From Streptomyces abyssomicinicus (GTDB lineage: Bacteria > Actinomycetota > Actinomycetes > Streptomycetales > Streptomycetaceae), in NCBI RefSeq assembly GCF_008974245.1, contig NZ_BBZI01000015.1:1-64000 (forward strand): a stretch of DNA of 64,000 bases, in the 5' to 3' direction. Within the stretch, counting starts at the first letter, position 1. Each line of letters starts with the position of its first letter. The notes under the pieces were generated by a model. That model searched no databases. It had not been told where the DNA came from and saw only the letters and a list, made by a program, of their open reading frames with translations. A program made the position numbers and the translations under genes. Positions 24,700 to 34,400 of the stretch are shown here, piece by piece.

Positions 24700-25545
24700 A
24701 TGACCTCCCGGACTCCCCTCCTCATCGGTGCCTCCGCCGGAGCATGCGCCCTGGCCCTCGCCGTCGCCGCCCCGTCCGTGACCGCCGCGGCCGCCGACAG
24801 TGACTGGACGGGCACGGTGTCCGTGTTCCACGGCGTTCCGGGGACGACCGTGGACGTCTACGCCAACGGGGACCGGCTGCTCGGCGACTTCAAGCCCGGC
24901 ACGGTCACCAAGCCGCAGGCCCTGGACGCCGGAACCTACGAGATACAGCTGTTCAAGGCCGGTCAGGGCCCCGACGGCACGCCGGTCCTGGAGAAGAAGG
25001 TCCAGGTGCCGGAGGGAGCCGACGCCACGATCGCGGCGCACCTGTCCGCCGACGGCGAGCCGCAGCTCACGACCTTCAAGAACGACACGTCGAAGGTCGA
25101 CGCCGGCCAGGCCCGGCTGACCGTCCGGCACGTGGCCGCCGCCCCGGCAGTGGACGTCAGGGCCGGGGGCGAGCCCGTCTTCACCGGGCTGACGAACCCG
25201 AACCAGGACTCCACCGTGGTGGACGCCGGCACCGTGAACGCCGACGTGACCCTTGCCGGCACCGGCACCGTGGCGATCGGCCCCGCGGACCTGAACCTCA
25301 AGGCGGGCAGCGACACCGTCGTCTACGCCTGGGGCAGCGCGGACGACCAGAACCTCGCCCTGGCGACCCAGACGCTCGGCGGCACGGAATCCTCGCCGAA
25401 CGCCGTCCACGCGGGCGGCACCGGCGCGGCGGCCGCCGTCACCCCCAACTCCCCGGAGGCCTGGCTGGCGTGGGCCGCCGTCACCGGACTGGTCACCCTG
25501 ACGGGCGTGCGGGTGGCACACCGGGTCTCCGACCGGCGCGGATGA
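24700..25545 (+). CDS. litA: Secreted, membrane-anchored DUF4397 protein (LitA-like)
   Basis: The 281-residue product has a signal peptide (about 1-31, ending SVTAAAAD), two DUF4397 beta-sandwich repeats (VSVFHGVPGTTVDVYANG and LTVRHVAAAPAVDVRAGG) and a C-terminal membrane helix (about 253-270) with a basic tail. It should sit on the outer face of the membrane. Its place after litS matches litA; the function is unknown. GAAGGGA precedes the ATG. Confidence 0.8.
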   Translation: MTSRTPLLIGASAGACALALAVAAPSVTAAAADSDWTGTVSVFHGVPGTTVDVYANGDRLLGDFKPGTVTKPQALDAGTYEIQLFKAGQGPDGTPVLEKKVQVPEGADATIAAHLSADGEPQLTTFKNDTSKVDAGQARLTVRHVAAAPAVDVRAGGEPVFTGLTNPNQDSTVVDAGTVNADVTLAGTGTVAIGPADLNLKAGSDTVVYAWGSADDQNLALATQTLGGTESSPNAVHAGGTGAAAAVTPNSPEAWLAWAAVTGLVTLTGVRVAHRVSDRRG

Positions 25546-25575
25546 GGGAACGGGACGCCGCCGCCTGCTCGCCGT

Positions 25576-25604
25576 GACGACCGCCGCCCCTGGCGGCGGT
25601 CGTC
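25576..25604 (+). terminator. Terminator between litA and litB
   Basis: A perfect 13-bp stem (25576-25588 with 25592-25604) and a CCT loop. Confidence 0.75.
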
Positions 25605-25734
25605 GCCGTGCAGCCCCTCCGGGTGCGGGAACGGGCGCCCGAACCCCTCGTGCAGGGACGCGCCGCGCGGGAACGCCCGCACGGCCAAGGCACGCGCGGG
25701 TACGTCCCGCCAGGCGAACAAGGGAAAACGAACG

Positions 25735-26151
25735 GTGGCGCACGTCGACCCCACGCACCTCATGGAACTGGCCCTCGGCAACGGCGTGACACCCGACGAC
25801 GGCACGCTGCGCCACCTCGCGGGGTGCGGGCACTGCCGGGAGGAGCTGCGCCGGACCCTGCGGGTCGTCGTCGCGGCGCGGGGGGTGCGGGAGCGGGACC
25901 TGCCGAGCGAGCCGCCGGAACGGGTGTGGCGGGCCGTCGCCCGGAACCTCTCCGCGACGGACCGGCCCCTCACGCCACCGCCCCCACCGGCCCCGGCCTC
26001 ACTGGCCCCGGCCTCGCCGGCCCCGGCCTCGCCGGCCCGGATGTCTCCCGGGGCCTCCCGGTGGGCGGCCCGGCGGGGGACGGCGTGCCGCGCGGCCTGC
26101 CGTCGGCTTCTGTCCGCGCTCGCCGCCGTCACCCGACGCCTCAGGGGCTGA
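25735..26151 (+). CDS. litB: Zinc-finger anti-sigma-like protein (LitB-like)
   Basis: A 138-residue protein whose N-terminus carries H27-x3-C31-x2-C34 (RHLAGCGHCREELRR), the zinc-associated anti-sigma signature. It would bind LitS. Unlike most anti-sigma factors it shows no clear membrane helix: after a proline/alanine repeat (encoded by a repeated GCCCCGGCCTCG unit near 25985-26040) it ends in a short basic amphipathic tail. The GTG at 25735 has only a weak AAGGGA site. Confidence 0.65.
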   Translation: MAHVDPTHLMELALGNGVTPDDGTLRHLAGCGHCREELRRTLRVVVAARGVRERDLPSEPPERVWRAVARNLSATDRPLTPPPPPAPASLAPASPAPASPARMSPGASRWAARRGTACRAACRRLLSALAAVTRRLRG

Positions 26152-26214
26152 CCGGCCGCCGGCCGGGCCGGTGGGGGATTCAGCGGAGGCCCGCGGCGGA
26201 AAACTCTGGCGCTG

Positions 26215-26730
26215 CTAGTCCGCGACGCCCTGCGGGATCGTCCTCTTGATCGCCGGGGCCAGGTCGACCAGGGCGAACGAGCCGCTCACGGCGGCGACCT
26301 CCCCGGGGAGCGAGACCTCGACGTAGGCCCGGCGCAGCGACGTGGTGAAACGGTGTGCGCCGTCCTCCAGCTCCTCGAGCACCCACCCCACGCCGTCGAC
26401 CTCCACGGTGACAGCGTCGGGATCGCTCATCACCGGGGGCCGCGGGATCCCGCAGCGGAGTATGATCGCCGGGCTTCCCCAGCCCGCCGTGAGCTCGGAC
26501 TCCGGCTCCGGGTCGGAGCGGTCCTCGTCGACCACCGTCTCCGGCAGAGCCTTGTCCAGCCCACGGCAGAGTCCGGTCACTTCCTTGCCCGGAGAGGGAA
26601 CCGCCGCCTCGGCCCGGTCGTCTGCCGAGGAGCAGGCGGCAGCCAGCAGCACCAGCCCGGCCACGCCCGCCGGGGCGAGAGGACGGGCACGACGGGCACG
26701 GGGACGAGGCCGGTGGCGGTAGGAGCTCAC
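26215..26730 (-). CDS. DUF3515 lipoprotein
   Basis: A 171-residue protein with a basic N-terminus, a hydrophobic stretch and a lipobox ending at C33 (LLAAACSS), so it should be lipid-anchored outside the cell. The rest is a DUF3515 domain of unknown function. The GTG at 26730 has no Shine-Dalgarno; TACCCT lies 6 nt before it, so a leaderless start is possible, though the AsnC-domain gene ends only 20 nt upstream. It normally follows ddlA in Streptomyces, so it marks the right edge of the carotenoid insert. Confidence 0.8.
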   Translation of the reverse strand: MSSYRHRPRPRARRARPLAPAGVAGLVLLAAACSSADDRAEAAVPSPGKEVTGLCRGLDKALPETVVDEDRSDPEPESELTAGWGSPAIILRCGIPRPPVMSDPDAVTVEVDGVGWVLEELEDGAHRFTTSLRRAYVEVSLPGEVAAVSGSFALVDLAPAIKRTIPQGVAD

Positions 26731-26750
26731 CGGCCCAGGGTAGACGGGGG

Positions 26751-26984
26751 CTACAGATGCACGACCGGGCAGGTCAGCGTCCGCGTGATGCCGTCCACCC
26801 CCTGGATCTTCGCGACCACCATGCGGCCGAGTTCGTCGACCGAGTCGGCCTGGGCGCGCACGATCACGTCGTACGGTCCGGTCACGTCCTCGGCCTGGAT
26901 CACACCGGAGAACTTGCTGATCGTGTCGGCGACGGAGGACGCCTTTCCTACCTCCGTCTGGATGAGGATGTACGCCTGTACCAC
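26751..26984 (-). CDS. Stand-alone Lrp/AsnC ligand-binding domain
   Basis: The 77-residue product is a single RAM (AsnC ligand-binding) domain: VQAYILIQTEVGKASSVAD, GPYDVIVRAQADS, ITRTLTCPVVHL. It lacks any DNA-binding part. Such domains form decamers and bind amino acids; here it could modulate a full Lrp protein or an enzyme. GGAGGTTCC precedes the GTG start. It is divergent from thiL and lies just upstream of the DUF3515 gene. Confidence 0.85.
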   Translation of the reverse strand: MVQAYILIQTEVGKASSVADTISKFSGVIQAEDVTGPYDVIVRAQADSVDELGRMVVAKIQGVDGITRTLTCPVVHL

Positions 26985-27203
26985 GGAACCTCCAGGGCGG
27001 CTTCGAGGATCGTGTGGAGAGAAGGAACGACACGGTATCGCGTAGTCCCACCCCGGGGGGAGACCTCACCGATCAAGGGCTCGCGCGCCAGGGTGCACTC
27101 CTCGGCGCCGGTTGACGCCCGCCCGCGCCGGCGACGGGCGGCCACGCCCGTCAACGGCCGACGGGAACAGCCGCCCCCGCGGACATGCACACAGGGGATA
27201 CCC

Positions 27204-27257
27204 ATGACACTGATACCCGGCACAACGACCGCTGAAGGGAACGGTGAGGCTCGGTGA
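27204..27257 (+). CDS. 17-codon leader ORF coupled to thiL
   Basis: A short frame, MTLIPGTTTAEGNGEAR, preceded by AGGGGA, ends in a TGA that overlaps the thiL GTG (GTGA at 27254-27257). Translation of the leader would deliver ribosomes to thiL. It has no regulatory codon run, so coupling rather than attenuation is the likely role. Confidence 0.4.
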   Translation: MTLIPGTTTAEGNGEAR

Positions 27258-28219
27258 AGGGAACCGTGGGGGAACTGGGGGAGTTCGGGCTCATCAGGGA
27301 GCTCACCTCGCGGCTCACCACCACCCCGGCGGTCCGGCTCGGCCCGGGCGACGACGCCGCCGTGGTCGCCGCACCCGACCGGCGGGTGGTGGCGAGCACG
27401 GACATCCTGCTCGAGGGACGCCACTTCCGCCGGGACTGGTCGACCGCCTACGACGTGGGCCGCAAGGCCGCCGCGCAGAACCTGGCCGACATCGCCGCGA
27501 TGGGCGCGGTGCCGACGGCACTGCTGCTCGGCCTGGTACTGCCCGCCGAACTGCCGGTGACCTGGCCGACCGAGCTGATGGACGGCCTGCGCGACGAGTG
27601 CCAGGTGGCGGGCGCCGCGGTGGTCGGCGGGGACGTGGTCCGCGGCGACACCATCACCGTCTCCATCACCGCCCTGGGCGACCTTCGCAACCACGAGCCG
27701 GTGACCCGGGCCGGCGCGCAGCCGGGCGACCTGGTGGCCGTCACCGGCTGGCTGGGCTGGTCCGCGGCCGGGTTCGCGGTGCTCTCCCGGGGCTTCCGCT
27801 CGCCCCGCGCCTTCGTCGAGGCCCACCGCCGCCCCGAGCCGCCCTACCACGCGGGCCCGGCCGCGGCCTCGCTCGGCGCGACCGCCATGTGCGACGTCAG
27901 CGACGGACTGATCGCCGACCTCGGGCACATCGCGGAGGCCAGCAAGGTGCGCATCGACATCCGCTCGGGCGCGCTGGACGTCCCCACCCAGATGAACGAC
28001 ATCGGTTCGGCGGTCGGCGTCGACCCGCTGCAGTGGGTGCTCACCGGGGGAGAGGACCACGCCATCGTGGCCACCTTCCCGCCCGACGTGAAGCTGCCCG
28101 CGCGGTGGAAGGTGATCGGCGAGGTCCTCAACCCGTCGGCGCTGCCGCAGGTCACCGTGGACGGCGCGCCCTGGACCCGCAAGGGCGGCTGGGACCACTT
28201 CTCGGACATGGAGGGCTGA
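27254..28219 (+). CDS. thiL: Thiamine-monophosphate kinase
   Basis: A 321-residue ThiL that phosphorylates TMP to TPP. Conserved parts: LGPGDDAAVV, STDILLEGRHF, GRKAAAQNLADIAAMGA and MCDVSDGLIADLGHIA. The GTG at 27254 is the family's usual start (KGTVGELGEFGLI follows). thiD begins 5 nt after its stop, so the two are one operon. No TPP riboswitch fold is visible in the 269 nt upstream. Confidence 0.96.
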   Translation: MKGTVGELGEFGLIRELTSRLTTTPAVRLGPGDDAAVVAAPDRRVVASTDILLEGRHFRRDWSTAYDVGRKAAAQNLADIAAMGAVPTALLLGLVLPAELPVTWPTELMDGLRDECQVAGAAVVGGDVVRGDTITVSITALGDLRNHEPVTRAGAQPGDLVAVTGWLGWSAAGFAVLSRGFRSPRAFVEAHRRPEPPYHAGPAAASLGATAMCDVSDGLIADLGHIAEASKVRIDIRSGALDVPTQMNDIGSAVGVDPLQWVLTGGEDHAIVATFPPDVKLPARWKVIGEVLNPSALPQVTVDGAPWTRKGGWDHFSDMEG

Positions 28220-28224
28220 GGGCG

Positions 28225-29028
28225 ATGACCGACACGGGAGCGCCGCCGCTGGTGCTGACCGTCGCCGGATCCGACTCCGGCGGCGGCGCCGGCATCCAGG
28301 CGGACCTCAAGACGATGCTGGCCCTCGGCGTGCACGGGATGAGCGTGCTCACCGCGGTCACCGCGCAGAACTCACGCGGCGTGCACGGCGTCTGGGACCT
28401 GCCCGCCGAGGCGGTGCGCGCCCAGTACCGGGCGGTGGCCGACGACATCGGCGTGGACGCGGTCAAGACCGGAATGCTCTCCTCGGCGGAACTGGTCGAA
28501 CTGGTCGCCGAGTTGATCAGCGGCACGGCCGTGCCCGCCGTGGTCGACCCGGTCAGCGTCTCCAAGCACGGCGACCCGCTGCTCGCCGCGTCCGCGCTGG
28601 AGGCGGTGCGCACCCTGCTGCTGCCCGCGGCCACCGTCGTCACCCCCAACCTGGACGAGGTGGCCCAGCTCACCGGCGTGCGGGTGGAGGACGAGACGGG
28701 AATGCGGAGGGCCTCCGCGGCACTGCTGGAGCTGGGGCCGCGGTGGGTGCTGGTCAAGGGCGGCCACCTGGCCGGCGAGGCGGTCGACCTGCTGACCGAC
28801 GGCTCCGAGGAGCACTGGCTGCGCGCCCCGAGGCTGGACAACCGGCACACCCACGGCACCGGGTGCACACTGGCCTCCGCGATCGCCTCCCACCTGGCGC
28901 TCGGACGGCCGGTGCCGGAGGCGGTGGCGCTGTCCAAGGAGTACGTCACGGGGGCGATAGCCGCCGGTTTCGCGCTGGGCGCGGGCATCGGCCCCGTGGA
29001 CCACGGCTGGCGCGACCGCGGACGGTAG
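28225..29028 (+). CDS. thiD: Hydroxymethylpyrimidine/phosphomethylpyrimidine kinase
   Basis: A 267-residue ribokinase-fold enzyme that phosphorylates HMP twice for thiamine synthesis. AGSDSGGGAGIQADLKT at the N-terminus, VVDPVSVSKHGDPLL and the anion-hole HTHGTGCTLASAIA are conserved. It is cotranscribed with thiL and ends at a strong hairpin. Confidence 0.96.
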   Translation: MTDTGAPPLVLTVAGSDSGGGAGIQADLKTMLALGVHGMSVLTAVTAQNSRGVHGVWDLPAEAVRAQYRAVADDIGVDAVKTGMLSSAELVELVAELISGTAVPAVVDPVSVSKHGDPLLAASALEAVRTLLLPAATVVTPNLDEVAQLTGVRVEDETGMRRASAALLELGPRWVLVKGGHLAGEAVDLLTDGSEEHWLRAPRLDNRHTHGTGCTLASAIASHLALGRPVPEAVALSKEYVTGAIAAGFALGAGIGPVDHGWRDRGR

Positions 29029-29086
29029 AAGCTCCGGACCGCCCCGGGTGCACGCGCTGCGCCCGGGGTGCCCGGAGACAGCAGAA

Positions 29087-29115
29087 AGCCGGTCCACGGA
29101 AATCGTGGACCGGCT
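29087..29115. terminator. Bidirectional hairpin between thiD and rpmB
   Basis: AGCCGGTCCACG pairs with CGTGGACCGGCT (12 bp, 5-nt loop). It lies between convergent thiD and rpmB and can serve both. Confidence 0.8.
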
Positions 29116-29191
29116 CAATGCAGCGAACCGGCAGTGGCCGCGCGTGATGTCCCCGCAGCCCGGGGAGTCCCGGGACGACGGGTGATGGACG

Positions 29192-29377
29192 TCAGCGCGA
29201 GACCTTGCCGGCCTTGATGCACGAGGTGCAAGCGTTCACGCGCTTCGGCGTCCCGCCCACCACGGTACGAACGCGCTGGATGTTGGGGTTCCAGCGACGG
29301 GGCGTACGGCGGTGCGAGTGCGAGATGTTGTTGCCGAAGCTCGGGCCCTTGCCGCAGACGTCGCAGTTGGCAGCCAC
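29192..29377 (-). CDS. rpmB: 50S ribosomal protein L28, zinc-binding type
   Basis: A 61-residue L28 with both cysteine pairs, C5-xx-C8 and C50-xx-C53, so it is the zinc-containing form that streptomycetes use when zinc is sufficient. GGAGTGACCC precedes the GTG start. It stands alone and is divergent from the FakA-like gene. Confidence 0.96.
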   Translation of the reverse strand: MAANCDVCGKGPSFGNNISHSHRRTPRRWNPNIQRVRTVVGGTPKRVNACTSCIKAGKVSR

Positions 29378-29659
29378 GGGTCACTCCAAAGACTTCAGAT
29401 GCACTTACGGTGGACCCCGGCATGCCAGGGGTCGGATCGAAGGGATCTGAGTGGCCTTGCCAGGGGAATGGCCCGAACGGATCGGGCAACCGGAGCAGCA
29501 TACAACGACTGCGTCCGTACAACGAAACTACCACGGGACGGGCATCGACCCGCCCGGAGCCCCCGCACCGGACCGGGACACCAGGGCCGGTCACCGCGGG
29601 CACCCGCGGGCACTACGCTGCCTACCGGTCCGGAAGACCAGCAGAACAGGGAGGCGCAG

Positions 29660-31399
29660 GTGGCGCAGGTGCCGAAGGTGCCGGAGACGTTCTTCGACGC
29701 ACCCGCGGTGCGCGCCTGGTGCGCTCTCGCGCTCGACGCGCTGGGCAGGGCGCGCGAGGAGATCGACGCGATCAACGTCTACCCGGTGCCCGACGGTGAC
29801 ACCGGGACCAATCTCTACCTGACCCTCGAGTCGGCCGCCGCGGGCGTCGAGCAGGCCTTCGCCGACGGGGCCCGCCCCTCTCTCCCCGAGGTCATGCGGG
29901 CCATGGCCCACGGTGCGCTCGTCGGCGCCCGCGGCAACTCCGGCACCATCTGCGCGCAACTGCTGCGAGGCATGGCCGAGGGCCTGGACGACAAGGCCCC
30001 GCACGCCGACGCCGACGCCCTCTGCGCGGCGCTGCGGCGGGCCGCCGATTCCGCCTGGGAGGCCGTGGCACGTCCCGTCGAGGGCACCGTGCTCTCCGTC
30101 GCCTCCGCCGCCGCGGTGGCCGCGACCGCCGCGTCGGCTGCCTCGGCGGCCTCGGCCGACGGGGGCGGGGACTGCGGCGCGGTGGTGCGCGCGGCGTACG
30201 AGGGCGCCTGCGAGGCCCTGGCACGCACCCCCGGGCAGCTGGAGAGCCTGGGCCGGGCCGGTGTGGTCGACGCGGGCGGGCGCGGGCTGGTCGCCGTGCT
30301 GGGGGCGCTGGTGGAGGCGCTCACCGGGGAGCGGCCGTCCGCGTCACCGGTGACGCGGCCCGCAGGGGGGACGCCGGTCGGCCCGGCCGTCGGCGCGAAC
30401 GACGCCTACGGGGCGGACGCCTGCGCGGCGGGACACGGGCACGGCGGCGACGACGGCGACGGCGACGGGCCGGGGTACGAGGTCGTGTACCTGCTCGACG
30501 GCAGCGACGACGAGGCCGTGGCCCGGCTCCGGGAACGGCTCGACGCCCTCGGCGACTCCCTGGTGGTCGTCGGCGGCGACGGGCTGTGGAACGTGCACGT
30601 CCACGTCGACGACGCGGGGGCCGCGGTCGAGGCCGGCATCGAGGCGGGACGGCCGCACCGGATCCGGATCACCCACTTCGCGGGCGACCAGGGGGTACGG
30701 CGCGGTGCGCCCTCCTTGGAGTCGGCGCCGGAGCCGGTGCGGCGGGCGGTGGTGGCAGTGCTGCCCGGCGAGGGGCTGGCCGCGCTCTGCGCGGAGGCCG
30801 GGGCCGCGACCGTGCTCGCCCCGCCGGGACGCCCGCCGACCGCCGGGGAACTCCTCGACGCCGTCCGCGCGGCGCACGCCCGTGAGGTCGTCCTCCTGCC
30901 CAACGACGACGAGCTGCGCCGCACCGCGGTGACCGCCGCCGAGCAGGCCCGCGCCGAGGGGATCCGCGTCGCGCTGATCCCCACCCGCGCCGCCGTCCAG
31001 GGCATCGCCGCCCTCGCCGTCCACCAGCCGGAGCGGAGCTTCGACGAGGACGTGGTGTCGATGACCTCGGCGGCGGGTGCGACGCGGTTCGCCGAGGTCG
31101 CGGTCGCCGACCGCCAGGCGTGGACCATGGCCGGCATCTGCCAGCCGGGCGACGTCCTGGGCATGGTCGAGGGCGACGTGGCCCTCATCGGCTCCGACGT
31201 CACCGAGGTGGCCCTCGACGTCCTGGAGCGCATGCTCTCCGCGGGCGGCGAGCTGGTCACCCTCGTCCTCGACGACACCGCCCCCGCCGCCCTGGCCGCC
31301 ACCCTGGAGTCCCACGTCCACGACCACCACCTCGCCGTCGACACGGTCGTCCACCACGGCGGCGCCCAGGGAGCCCCCCTCCTCATCGGCGTGGAGTGA
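29660..31399 (+). CDS. DAK-phosphatase (FakA/YloV-like) protein
   Basis: A 579-residue protein with an N-terminal DhaL/Dak2 nucleotide-binding domain (NVYPVPDGDTGTNLYLTLESA and GARGNSGTICAQLLRGMAEGL in part) and a C-terminal DegV/FakA-like domain. Proteins of this set phosphorylate fatty acids held by a FakB partner; no fakB is next to it. A low-complexity AASAASAASA run and an acidic DGDGDG linker separate the domains. GGGAGG precedes the GTG; a TACGCT -10 candidate lies at 29614-29619. It is the usual gene before recG, from which it is separated here by the htpG module. Confidence 0.85.
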   Translation: MAQVPKVPETFFDAPAVRAWCALALDALGRAREEIDAINVYPVPDGDTGTNLYLTLESAAAGVEQAFADGARPSLPEVMRAMAHGALVGARGNSGTICAQLLRGMAEGLDDKAPHADADALCAALRRAADSAWEAVARPVEGTVLSVASAAAVAATAASAASAASADGGGDCGAVVRAAYEGACEALARTPGQLESLGRAGVVDAGGRGLVAVLGALVEALTGERPSASPVTRPAGGTPVGPAVGANDAYGADACAAGHGHGGDDGDGDGPGYEVVYLLDGSDDEAVARLRERLDALGDSLVVVGGDGLWNVHVHVDDAGAAVEAGIEAGRPHRIRITHFAGDQGVRRGAPSLESAPEPVRRAVVAVLPGEGLAALCAEAGAATVLAPPGRPPTAGELLDAVRAAHAREVVLLPNDDELRRTAVTAAEQARAEGIRVALIPTRAAVQGIAALAVHQPERSFDEDVVSMTSAAGATRFAEVAVADRQAWTMAGICQPGDVLGMVEGDVALIGSDVTEVALDVLERMLSAGGELVTLVLDDTAPAALAATLESHVHDHHLAVDTVVHHGGAQGAPLLIGVE

Positions 31400-31463
31400 C
31401 CCCGGTCCCGGCCCCGGAGGCGTGCCCACTGCGGGCAGCCCCCGGGCGCCTTGCGGCGGAGGG

Positions 31464-34400
31464 TCAGCCGGTGGCCTCGCGGAGGAGGGCCTCCGCGTCC
31501 GAGCGGCGGGTGCGGAGGGGGCCGGACGGGTCGCTGTCCGCGTCGCAGGCGGCGAGGACCTCACGGGCGCGGGCGGCGGCGTCGGCGGGACGGCCGAGGG
31601 CGGCCTCGAGGCGGCCCAGGGTGAGGAGGGCGTCGGCATGCGCCGCGCGGGCCGGATCACCGAGGGCGGCGAAGCCGGACACCGCCTCCACGAGATGGCC
31701 GTGCGCCTCCTCGGACGGCCCCTCGTGGTCCGCGAGGAGACCACCGAACTGGTGGCGCGTACCCGCCAGCTCCGCCGCCACCGGGAGCCGCTCCCCGTCT
31801 TCCTCCGCCACGGCCAGCGCCTTCCGGCACGCGTCCAGCGCCCGGTCCATCAAGGCCCGCGCGGTGGCCACGTCCTCCTCGGCCGCCAGCCACGCCCGCG
31901 CCCGCAGCGCCCGGACCTGCCCCGGCAGGTCGCCCAGCTCCCGCCACAGCTCGCCCGCCCGCGCGTACGCCGCGTCCGCCTCGGCCGGCAGCTCGGCCCG
32001 CGAGAGGGACTCCGCCGCGAGGTGCGCCAGCGTCGCGTGGTCCCGCTGGTCCGGCCACCGCGCCGCCAGCTCGGCCGCCCGGAGCCGGCGCTCGGCGGCG
32101 TCCCGGTGGTCGCCGAGGGAGGCGAGGCAGTCGCCCAGCCACCACAGCGTCTGCACCACCGTGCCGTCGCCGTGCGTCTCCGGCGTCAGGTCCGGCAGCG
32201 TGGACTCCATGACCTCGGCCGCCTCCGCCCAGCGCCCCTGCCGGTGCAGCAGGCCGCCGAGGCGGTGCCGCGCGTAGGCGCCCAGCGTGGCGGACTGCCC
32301 GGCCTCGTCGGCCCAGTGCGCGGCCTCCAGCGCGTGGTCCCCCGCCTCGGCGACCGCGTCCCCGCCCGACTCCGCGAGCACCTCGCTCAGCTGTAGGTGG
32401 AGATGGGCGTGCCCCAGCGGCGGCAGAGCCTCCCCGCCGTGCTCCAGCGCCGCCCGCAGGTGCCGCCGGGCCGCTTCCAGGTCGTCCAGGTGGTGCGCGA
32501 TCGCGGCCAGCCGCGACTCGTACTCCACGGTGTACCAGGGCAGCCCGGCGTCCAGGAACTGCCGTACCGCCAGGGAGAGTTCGGGCACGGCCTCCTCCGG
32601 CCCGGCGGCCATGTCGCCGAGCATGGCGTGCGCCTCGGCGGTCCGCGAGAGCAGGTGCGGGTCCTCGGTGTCCGGGGCGTGCTCCGCGACGAAGGCCAGC
32701 ACCTCGCGGGCCGCCTCCCGGGTCCCCTCCGCGGCCTCGGCCTCAGCCGCCGGGTCGGGCTCCTGCCCGTCGGCGCCCTGCGCGAGCCGCAGCAGCACCC
32801 GGGCCCGGGCCATCAGCACCGACGCGGTCTGCCGCACCCCGGTGTCCCCGGCCGCGAACAGCGCCAGGCACTGCCGGTACGGCTCGGTGACGTCCTCCAG
32901 CGCTCCGTCGAGCTTGCCTGACAGGGTCCGCGCATACACCCCGCGGGCCCGGGAGGCCAGCGCCTCCCCCAGGTCGCCCGCCTCGGCGTACAGCGCGGCG
33001 GCGGTGGCGAACAGGTCCACGCCGTCCGGCCCCAGCCCCAGCGCCCGGTGCTCGGCGATCTCCGCGCGGTCCCGCGCGGACAGCTCCACCGCCTCCGCCG
33101 AGCCGGCCTCCGCCGAGCCGGCCTCCGCCGAGCCGGCCTCCGCCGAGCCGGCCTCCGCCGAGCCGGCCTCCGCCGCGCCACCCTCCGCCGGACCCGCCTC
33201 CGCCGAACCCGCGGCGGCCCGCTCCACGGCCTCCCACGCCTCCACCGCGCTCGGCAGCAGCGCCTCGGAGCGCCGCCGGGCCTCGGCGAGCAGCGCCGCC
33301 AGGTCCTGGGCCTCCGCGGACGCCGCCACGGCCGGGGCGGCCGGACGGGGCGCCGCGGTGCCCACCGCGACCCGCACCCCCAGCGGCAGGCGGTCCACCA
33401 GCGGCTCCCGCGCCATCCGCTCGCGCAGCCGGTCGCTCACGTACGTGGTGCCGTTGCGCCGGTCGAAGGCGTCGGCCAGCGCCAGCGCCTCCTCCCGGGC
33501 GTGCGCGGCGAGCTCCGCCGCCGTCCAGTCGCGGCCGGCGGGCCCCGGCACCTGCCGGTCGCCCATCCCCAGCGCCACCAGCCGGTCCATGAGCAGGGCC
33601 GTCACCGCCAGGTAGTCCCCCTTGCTCGACGGGTGCCCGTCGTCCGTGAAGTACGCCGGCCGCTGCGCGAGGAGCTCCAGCGCCCGCGCCTCGTTCCCGG
33701 TCAGCGCGCAGAACTCGACGTGCTCGGCGTAGGAGGCACGCATGCTCTCCGTCGCCCGCACCAGCCGGAAGCCCCGCAGATGGTTGGCCTTCGCCTCGCC
33801 GAGGCGGCCCAGCCGCAGCAGCGGCAGCAGCGAGGACGCCAGCACGTTGTGCGGCTCGTGGGCGCAGGTGAACCGGCCCTCCAGCACCGGCGCCCACACC
33901 TCCAGCGCCTCCTCGTCCCGGCCCCGGAGCACCTGCCACCACCCCTGACCCTGCAACTCGCAGGCGTAGCAGTCCGCCATCCGGTCGCGGTCGGCGGACA
34001 GCCAGGCCGCGTAGGCCGCTTCGGCCCGCTCCAGGTCGCCGACATGGCTGGCGACGTGGAACTCGCAGGAGCGCACCGCCCGTTCGGAGTGGCCCGCCAG
34101 CCGGTAGCGGCGCTCCATCTCCTCCAGCCAGTTCTCCATCGCGTCCAGCGGGATGTGCGGCTGGCCGAGCATCCCCGTCGACATCCACTTGAAGCGCCAG
34201 AACAGCGAGTGCGTCTCGTACGCGTCGAAGTCCTCCGGCCGCTCGTCCCACATCCGCAGCAGCCGGGCGAACGGCACGAACGCCTTGTCCTTCTCCGAGC
34301 TGTAGTTGTAGACGGTCAGCTGGTGGCCCAGCGCCTCGATCACGGCCAGCGGCAGGCCCAACGACTCGGCGTCCGCCAGCAGTTGCTCGGCCCGCGCGTT

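Noticed and set aside
26985..27253. TPP riboswitch upstream of thiL-thiD
   Set aside because: None of the conserved TPP aptamer segments (such as the CUGAGA loop) is visible; only an imperfect GTTGACG/CGTCAAC hairpin.
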